Shown piece after piece: positions 55,912 through 64,000 of a DNA stretch of 64,000 bases; position 1 is the stretch's first letter; every line of letters begins with the position of its first letter. The stretch is from Lolium rigidum. Its lineage: Eukaryota; Streptophyta; Magnoliopsida; Poales; Poaceae. The notes beneath the pieces are model-generated. The model was not told the origin of the DNA, did no database searches, and saw only the letters and a list, made by a program, of their open reading frames with translations. The DNA is taken from contig NC_061510.1 in the NCBI RefSeq assembly GCF_022539505.1, positions 280,858,715-280,922,714 on the forward strand, read 5' to 3'. The translations under genes and the position numbers were made by a program.

Positions 55912-57110
55912 TGTTATCACCAGGATTTAACCGTGATCAGGAGGTGGGCCGCGATCAAGATGGGCTTGGAAGATTATATATGGAAGATCTATGAAGCGGC
56001 CTTGCACGGAGAATTTGGGCTAGTTAGCCCGTGTATTTTAATATAATAGATTGTGTATCGGTTTAGAAGTTAGAGTTTATCTCGTGCACGGTTTAGTGCA
56101 CGCCCTCATTAGAAAGTCCCCTGGACTATAAATATGTACCTAGGGTTTATGGAATAAACAACAACTCACGTTCAACCCCAAAAACAAACCAATCTCGGCG
56201 CATCGCCAACTCCTTCGTCTCGAGGGTTTCTATCGGGTAAGCGACATGCTGCCTAGATCGCATCTTGCGATCTAGGCAGCACAAGCTCCACGTTGTTCCA
56301 TGCGTTGCTCGTATCGAAGCGTTTTTGATGGCGAGCAACGTAGTTATCATTAGATGTGTTAGGGTTAGCATTGTTCTTCGTTTAAGCATGCTTACGTAGT
56401 GCAACCCTTGCATATCTAGCCGCCCTCACGCCTATCTCGGGTGTGGGGGCGGCACCCCGCTTGATCATTATTTAGTAGATCTGATCCGTTACGATTGCTC
56501 CTTGTTCTACAAGGATTAGTTTAATATCCGCAATAGTTAGGCCTTACAAAGGGGGGGAGGATCCAGTGGCACGTAGGGTGGCGTTCGCAAGTCCTAAACG
56601 GGATGTTCCTAGGATCAACTTCATGTTGGTTCTTTGGCCTTGTTTAGGATCGGCTTACGAGCACCGTGCGTGGCCGCAAGGCCCAACCTGGAGTAGGATG
56701 ATCCGATTATGCGGTGAAAACCCTAAATCGTCGTAGATCTCATTAGCTTCATCTTGATCAAGCGGGACCACCAAGTATTCGTGCACCCCGTACGGATCAT
56801 GGGTGGATCGGCTCTTTGAGCCGATTCACGAGATAACTCGAGAGCCGATCGAGGCTCGTATTTAACGTTTACATGTATGCCATGCAGAAACTAAGCGAGG
56901 CATCCTCATCACCTTCCCGACCAGGTATAGGTCAGGTGGCACGCCCTTGCACTTCGCAACGCCGCGTGTGACCGGAAGAGCATTGCGGGCCGTCGCTCGG
57001 AGGGGTCTCGGCCAGCCGCGCAGCTCTAGGACTCTTCCCTGGCATCTGACCTGAGTGCCTTGATGACAATGCCGCTCTGCCAGCTGCACGGTGGGTTTTG
57101 GCGGTCAACG
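55912..57110 (+). mobile_element. 3' LTR of the gag-only element
   Basis: Begins tgttatcaccaggatttaac and ends ggcggtcaacg (final A of the LTR changed to G). The target duplication aacat follows at 57111-57115, after which the Tekay pol frame resumes. Confidence 0.85.
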
Positions 57111-59475
57111 AACATGCTGAACATTTGAGGTTAGTGTTGCAAACACTAAGGGAACATCAACTCTATGCCAAACTTAGTAAGTGTGAATTTTGGCTAGATC
57201 AAGTGGAATTTCTTGGTCATGTCATTAGCAAAGATGGAATCGCTGTTAACCCGAGTAAGGTAGCAGCAGTTCTAGAATGGGAAGCACCCAAGACTGTCAA
57301 GGAAATCCGAGGATTCCTAGGAATGGCAGGATACTATCGGAGATTCATTGAAGGATTCTCTAAGATAGCAGGACCTATGACAAAGTTGCTAAGGAAGAAC
57401 ACACCATTCGTGTGGTCAGAGGAGTGTGAGAAGAGTTTTCAAACTCTAAAAGAGAAACTCACCACGGCACCGGTGTTAGCAGTTCCGGAAGTTGGCAAGG
57501 ATTACACCGTGTACTGTGACGCATCCAAACATGGATTGGGTTGCGTACTCATGCAAGATCGGAAAGTGATATCTTATGGATCGAGGCAACTCAGACCTCA
57601 TGAAGTGAATTATCCAACACATGACTTGGAATTAGCAGCTGTCGTATTTGCACTCAAAACTTGGAGACATTTTCTCTATGGAGCTAAGTGTGAGCTCTAT
57701 ACAGATCATAAAAGCCTCAAATATTTCTTCACTCAGAAGGAACTCAACATGAGGCAGAAAAGATGGCTAGAATTGATCAAGGATTATGATCTGACAATCA
57801 ATTACACACCAGGGAAGGCTAATGTTGTAGCAGATGCCCTGAGTAGAAAGAGTACCGGAGGAGTGGAACAAGAAATATCACCGGAGTTGAGGAAGGAAAT
57901 AAGCCAAGCCCAAATACAACTTTGGGAGAAGGAAGCCCATGAAGGATTATCGGCGTTGCAAGTAGCCGATGAGCTGAATGTCAACCTGAAGAATGAGATA
58001 ATGATGGGTCAACTGGACGATCCATTCATAGTGGAGGAGATGAGAAGAATAGATGAGGGAAGACCATCAGAATTTCACCGAGGAGAATCTGGATCTTTGT
58101 GGTTCCAGAAGAGGATTTGCGTTCCGGATATTGCTGAAATCAAGGAAGTAATACTCCGGGAAGCTCATCAAACACCATATTCCATACATCCGGGAAGTAC
58201 AAAGATGTACATGGATCTAAAGGAACTATTCTGGTGGAATAACATGAAGAGGGAGATAGCACAATATGTTGCAGAATGCCATACCCGCCGACGAGTGAAG
58301 GCTGAACATCGAGTCCCGGCAGGGAAGTTACAACCTCTACCTATTCCGAGTGGAAATGGGAAGAAATAGGGATGGATTTCATCACCGGACTACCCATGAC
58401 TAATAAAAAGAAGGACATGATATGGGTAATCGTGGACCGGTTGACGAAGAGCGCCCACTTCTTAGCGGTAAATCAGCAGGACAAAGGAGAGAAACTCATT
58501 GATCTTTACATCAAGGAGATCGTGAGTAAGCATGGAGTACCTAAGAAGATAGTATCGGATCGAGGATCCGTGTTCACATCAGCATTTTGGAAGCAACTCC
58601 ACGAAGCTTTGGGATCCAAGTTGGATTATAGTACCGCTTATCATCCACAAACCGGTGGACAAACCGAGAGAACCAATCAGATCTTAGAAGATATGCTTAG
58701 GGCATGTGCCCTAGACTTCGGAGGATCATGGGAGGAGCACTTGCCACTAGCAGAGTTTTCATACAATAATAGCTATCAAAGCAGCATCAAGATGGCACCA
58801 TTTGAAGCTCTCTATGGAAGGAAGTGTAGATCACCGATATGTTGGTATGAAGCCGGAGCAAGCAAAGAGTTCAACCCTGATTATGTCAAGGAAAAACAAC
58901 AAATCATTGACATTATCAGAGACAGGCTTAAGATAGCCCAAAGTCGGCAAAAGAGTTACGCAGATCAGAAGAGGAGAACTTGGGAGCCACAAGTTGGAGA
59001 CATGGTATATCTTAAGGTAAGCCCGATGAAAGGACTTCAGAGATTCGGAGTAAAAGGAAAGTTAAGCCCTAGATACATAGGACCCTTCAAGATACTGAGT
59101 CAGAATCGAGGTTTAGCCTTTGAACTGGATCTACCGGGAAGGTTAGCACAAGTTCACAATGTATTCCATGTGTCACAACTCAGAAAGTGTTTGAAGACCC
59201 CAGATGAACCAATATCACATGATGAGCTGGAATTACAACCAGACTTAACATATATCGAGAAGCCAGCCAAGATTCTTGAGGAGAGCTGGAAACAACTCAG
59301 AAATAAGGCGATCAAGTATTGCAAGATACAATGGAAGCATCATCCCGAGAGGGAAGCCACCTGGGAAAAAGAGGAAGACCTGAGGAAAACATACCCCGAG
59401 CTGTTCAGGTATTACAACCACAACTTCGGGACGAAGTTTTCTTTAAGGGGAAAGGCTGTAATATCCCGGGTTTAG
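57111..59475 (+). pseudogene. Chromovirus pol, second part: RT end, RNase H, integrase, chromodomain
   Basis: After the insertion the frame continues [40 protein letters not shown], then RNase H ([32 protein letters not shown]). The integrase zinc region ([11 protein letters not shown], with CHTRRR in place of the usual two-cysteine motif) is followed by a frame change near 58349. The integrase core shows GMDFITGLP, VSDRGSVF and TERTNQILED, giving the D, D and E positions. The C-terminus has HVSQLRKCL and a chromodomain-like end with RNKAIKYCKIQWKHHPE and EATWEKEEDL. The stop at 59473-59475 lies inside the 3' LTR. The chromodomain targets integration to marked chromatin in this clade. Confidence 0.85.
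59442..59456 (+). other. Polypurine tract of the Tekay-like element
   Basis: tttaaggggaaaggc lies directly before the 3' LTR start at 59457. It is also translated as part of the pol C-terminus (SLRGKA). Confidence 0.75.
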
Positions 59476-62400
59476 AGACGATCGAGGGGTAGATTTTAGA
59501 AAGGGATGTGCATTGCATAGTAAATTCCGGGGAAATTTCGCGCTTTTAAACAAAAACTGCATCGAAGGGGAACAAGTTTCTCTCTCGACACCTTACAGGG
59601 TTAGGGTTTCGAGGGTGCGACAAACTTGCATCTCACTTAACTAGATTAGGGTTTTGAGTTGAGAGGGGAGAGTTTGAATCACCAATTTAAGTTGCATGAT
59701 TGAATCCTAAGTTAAGATGGTTGATCAAGCTCAAACCAAATTTGAATTTGAATTTGAATTTCAAATTCAAACATCAAGTTATTATCTTATAATTCAAACT
59801 TGAGATAATTTAATAAACAATCTTTAATAATCAAGATATAAATAGAACAATTAATATATAAAGCTCATTAGAGAAAACTTTGAGCTTTATTGATAATCAC
59901 ACACATTACAATGTCATTACAATATTCATAAGTGAAATAAAAGAATAATACAACACATTACATAAATGGGAAGAATAGAAGAAAGGAAAATAAAGAAAAA
60001 TTACAAGTTAATATCCTAGTCTAAATTCTACAAGATCATCTTCACTTGATCTTGTATATGATGAATTCCATGTCCATTTTGCTCAATTGATTGATCCCTG
60101 CACAAATCACAAGCCAAAAAGAGATTAAGCCAAGTGGCAAAGCCACTTGGCAGGTTAACAAATCAAATGAAAATGGAGAGGATATGATCAGATCGCCGAG
60201 CTGATCCTCTCCAAGACCAAGTTCCGAGCATCGAGTGCACACACACATGGCCACGCTCACACGCCAGGCTGTGTGCATGCTCAACAACACACACAGACCA
60301 GGGAGAGTCACCAAGATGACCAGGCCAAGCCGTCGACCGAGAGAGCCAACAAGAGGATCATATAAAACCTTTTCACAGCCGAAACCCTAGCCAGTCTCAT
60401 CGGCAAGCATCTCCAAAGAGTAAGAACACCAAGAACGCTAGAACAGGAAGAACAGCCAGAGCTGTTCAACCATCATCCTAAGATCACCACCTGAACCAAA
60501 CCAAGATTCACAAGCTTGCAAGGAGGAGAAGGGCAGGCAAACCAAAACCACCAGAAGCAATCCTCTACACCAACAACTCATTCTAGGAGCTGGAGTGAGG
60601 TATACCACACAAAGCCTGAGCAAGATCATATCTTGCTCATAAATAAGCATACAATGCATCACTGAAGCACAGAAGGGTAGAATACCCTGTGTGTGTCATC
60701 ATCTGGCTACCAGGCCATTTGGTGCAAGCATAGATGGGTAAGACCACTAGGTAAACATTCTATGGGAACAACGGTTATGCAAATCCATGACATAACTAGA
60801 GGAATCCAGCCAAGAATGAAACCATAGCTAGCCTAAACCACTCACTAAGCACCTACAGCCTAGATAGGCCATCAGATTATAGACAATTACCTGTCTATAT
60901 ATTTTGTCAACACCAAAAGGTCACTGGAAGTCCAAGATTGGACCAAGCCAGTGAACAACTAATCCATTCCAGCCAGCCAACACAAATCATGGCAAACCAC
61001 AGATAGGGGAGCAACCAGGACAGCAACACAAGTGCTGCCAGGGCCACCTCAACCCTGAGCCAGCACAAGAACCTATACCTCATTATCCATTTGGATTCAG
61101 TAAAGAGCTAGGGTACACAACTGAGAGTTGGCATCCACCTAGCCCTGTCACAATTAATTAGATGATCACAATCGCACAAGCAGCTCACATCACTTATCCA
61201 CTTCAGTAAAAATTCAGGCAACACAGATAAGTGAACAAAACAAATAAATAAAAGCACCAGGACTTTGCAGTGATCCAATGGATCAGTGCAAGCAACAGCA
61301 GTTGCATAAGCCAACAACAATACACACCAGGTTAAGTCTGTGTGATACACACACAGCACAGAGTGAGCAACAGTGAGCCACAGACACCAAGGAGCAGCTT
61401 TTACAAGCAACTGGTGATCATATGATCACCAGAAGCTTGCTAGAGCATGCTACTGCATGCTAGAACTCATTCCAAGTAATTAACACATGAACAGATAATT
61501 AAGTAACTGAACAACTGCATCACAGATAAGTGCTTCACAGGCAACCAAATAGATAATTAAATGAATATATCCAGAAGCACACCCAAGGCAGCATGAATCT
61601 CTAGATCAAGGTAAATAAGCACCACACTTGGTGCACATCATTGAAACATACAGATTAACCAGCAGTAATACCCAACCAATCTTACACAGGAAATTGAGCA
61701 CAAGGGACAGCATCTCAGTGCCCTGGAACTTGCAAATTTGCAAGGTTTACACTTGGTAATCAAGCCAGGGCAGTCAAATTGAATACACTTGAGAGCCTAA
61801 CAAGAGCAGTAAGCATAGAACGAGCATAGCACGGTGAGAGATTCAAGTAAGAAATGCATAAGCAGATAGCAAGTGCAATAGCACAGCCACACAGCACAGC
61901 AGCATGAGCACAAGCTAGCAAGCCGCAGCAGCAGCGCATCGGCAAGGCAAGCATCTCCACATGGAGGATGAGGCCAGTGGCCGAGCCAGATGTAGGAGAG
62001 AAGAGAGTAGCGCAGAGAGGGAGAGAAGGAGGCGAAGGAGTACTCACTGGTGGTGCGTGATGAAGGGCGCGGCCATGGCGGCCACGGCGGCACACGCCGG
62101 GGGCACGGCAGCGCCAGGCCAAGCCAAGCCACAGCAGCGCCGCAGCTACCAGCAACCACGGCGTGGCACACGGCCGCACCACGGCGCCGGGGACGCCGGC
62201 GAACGGCGGATCTTCGCGGATCCGTGCGGCCGAGGCGCGGATGCGTTGGGGAAGAGTCGAGGTGGAGCAGCGAGCGTCCAAATCGACGCGGACCACCAGG
62301 TCCGCCGTCGAGAGGCGGTCCAGATCCGCATCCGATCGTCGCCGATGATGGCCGGAGGCGGCCGGAGCATGGCGACGACGGCGGAGGCGATTTCGGTGTC

Positions 62401-64000
62401 GCGGGAGCCCGAAAGGGGAATTAGGGTTACGGGGTAGAGGACGACGAAGCGACTGGGTCGGTTGGACCGAGCCCACTGGGCTGGTCCAACCTAACCAGCT
62501 CGGCCGCCTGACAAGTGGGGCCGAGGGGTATTTTGGACATTTCCAAAATACCCATTTAAATAAGAATTTCCAAGAATTTTATAAAATAAAATATAACTCC
62601 AAAAAAATAAATAAAAATATGAAAATGTATCAGCATAAAATTCTCTACCTAAATAAAATATCAAAGAGAATTTTTAAAGACAAAGAAGAATAAGTCTTAA
62701 TTTGATGATTTAAATAATGATTTAAATCACACATATAATTTTCAATAATAAAAATAAGTCCATTAATGCCTTTGGACTTCAAAACACCTTGACAACATTT
62801 CAAGGTTGGATTTACCCTAAATCAAGTATCCCTAAGATGTTCTTAGTATCTAACCTCTCATAAAATAACAACGACATCGGAAGGGGGGAAACAAACCCTA
62901 AAACTGGAATCATGCATAATTGCTTCTTTAACCATTGCCCTTATCGGACAATGATGCTATTTTTCAGAACAAGAGGACAAGGGTCAGTCCACACCTTCCA
63001 ACTGCAGAACTTTGCAGTGTTCAGGCAAGTTCATCACTTGCTCATGTCATTTGAGTATTTCTATCAAATTACTTGCAAAGTATTATGGTTATCACTATTG
63101 CATAAAAATCAAAACCACTACTTTCATAACTATGAATATGACTATGTGGTGGGCAATGGAACCATGGATTGTGTTGATATGGTGGAGGTTCCATTGCACG
63201 GGTTTATATCCATCTAGGATTAAACAACAAATGTCGCCGAGTGATTCTTGTGCCGTAATACCCGTGTTAACCATAAGATCCGGAGTGGGACGGAGTAGTC
63301 AAAAGTGTTTCCACCTCTCGTTCATCAACGGATGCGCTTTACCGTAGACACTTGTATCCGCGGCGGCAAGCGGTGAGGCTGGGAAGCCTTAAGTCCCCAC
63401 GGCACAGTCCGTAGACACTTGTCGTTCGAAGAACAAGCGGTAGGCTGGGGAAGCCTTAAGTCCCCACGGTATTGCGGTCTATGATGGGATTGTACACGGT
63501 GTCAGGAGTACGGTCGAGTCCATGATGATAGTGGGCAAGGTCCACTATGAATGCCGGGAATCGGTCTCGATCATGGATATAGGGTAGGACAATCTTACAA
63601 AAGGGTGGGTGTTCGAGGTAGCGGAGGAACATGATTGGCTAGACCTTATACCGGGCCTCACACCGAAGGAAGTGTGGACGGGAAAGCTGCCCGGTTGGCA
63701 CCAAGGTTAAGATCTCTTATGGGTAAAGCAACACACCTCTGCAGAGTGTAAAGAATCGTGACCTGTCACTCCTCGTTCCGGGATTGAGGAACTGCGAACG
63801 CGGCCGGAAAGGAGCTCCATGAAGTTCTAGTAAACCGGTGAAGGCCGACGGACATAGCTCTTTGAAATAAAAGCAATCTCTTGAAGAAATGTTTACCAAA
63901 ACTTGCATTGGTATTAGACTTTCTGGTCTAATATCGTAGCTAGTGCATTAAACACCTCTTATCTATAATGAACTTGTTGAGTACGCTCGTACTCATACCA
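59457..64000 (+). mobile_element. 3' LTR of the Tekay-like element, cut by window edge
   Basis: Starts tgtaatatcccgggtttaga and corresponds to 41188-45718 of the 5' LTR, so about 500 bp should follow outside the window. It is diverged from the 5' LTR by substitutions and indels in the central part. GC-rich patches (62060-62450) are LTR sequence, not genes. Confidence 0.85.

Larger units (their letters stand above)
50035..57110 (+). mobile_element. Gag-only nonautonomous LTR retrotransposon (TR-GAG-like)
   Basis: A complete 7.1-kb element with LTRs of 1188 and 1199 bp and the 5-bp duplication aacat on both sides (50030-50034 and 57111-57115). The interior has a decayed gag, a pol-less repeat-rich stretch, an antisense ORF and a polypurine tract. 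No protease, reverse transcriptase, RNase H or integrase motif is found, so it must have depended on proteins from another element, most likely a Tat/Retand-type relative given its gag. It is inserted in the RT region of the Tekay-like element. Confidence 0.85.
41188..64000 (+). mobile_element. Tekay-like chromovirus (Ty3/gypsy) with LTRs of about 5 kb, incomplete at right edge
   Basis: Order: 5' LTR 41188-46216, primer-binding site, leader ORF 46433-47518, gag-pol 47824-59475 (split by a 7.1-kb insertion), polypurine tract, 3' LTR from 59457 to beyond the window. The methionine-initiator-type primer-binding site, C-terminal chromodomain-like segment and very long LTRs point to the Tekay/Del clade. 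At least four frameshifts in gag-pol show it is inactive. The target duplication would be cgccg (41183-41187); its partner is outside the window. Confidence 0.85.

Overview
The window is nuclear DNA of a grass. The evidence is a GC-rich receptor-kinase gene with a GT-AG intron, and nested Ty3/gypsy LTR retrotransposons, CACTA, Harbinger and LINE elements of types common in cool-season grasses (wheat, barley, oat, ryegrass relatives). I cannot name the species. All calls come from reading the sequence; no database search, alignment or gene finder was run. Family names rest on remembered family features and are hedged where weak. Several apparent long frames begin at GTG or TTG, so I placed starts at ATG codons.

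Layout. 1-4572: 3' part of a Sabrina/Athila-like gypsy element, ending in its 3' LTR, inserted in a CACTA transposon whose 3' end is at 5292. 5309-6574: an inverted-repeat element filled with a degenerate minisatellite. 6659-7585 (minus): a single-exon gene for a secreted TMK-like LRR protein without a kinase. 8936-10239: a 5'-truncated LINE with a matching target duplication. 12277-12855: a decayed Harbinger-associated ORF. 13607-13706: a 100-N assembly gap. 14849-21130: the 3' portion of a Tat-like gypsy element with the end of pol, two antisense spliced coding blocks, repeated polypurine-like motifs and a 391-bp LTR. A second solo LTR of that family lies at 21500-21890. 22265-26717: a Harbinger-like element holding a solo LTR, which itself holds another solo LTR. 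27057-27690: a 114-bp tandem repeat and a rearranged fragment of a plastid dicarboxylate transporter gene. 29303-33269: an apparently intact TMK-type LRR receptor kinase gene (two exons, 961 aa). 35253-38058: two more Harbinger-like elements. 38686-39585: LINE debris. 39586-64000: a nest in which a Sabrina/Athila-like 5' LTR is cut at its primer-binding site by a Tekay-like chromovirus with LTRs of about 5 kb, itself cut in the reverse transcriptase by a gag-only element (50035-57110).

Only two host genes look functional: the TMK receptor kinase and the short TMK-like ectodomain protein, about 22 kb apart on opposite strands. Both belong to the family linked to cell-surface auxin perception, and the short one has the architecture of a soluble relative. 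The less usual material is inside the retroelements: a spliced antisense gene with a divergent tandem relative (15376-19300), an extra ORF between primer-binding site and gag of the chromovirus (46433-47518), and a gag-only element carrying its own antisense ORF (55177-55635).
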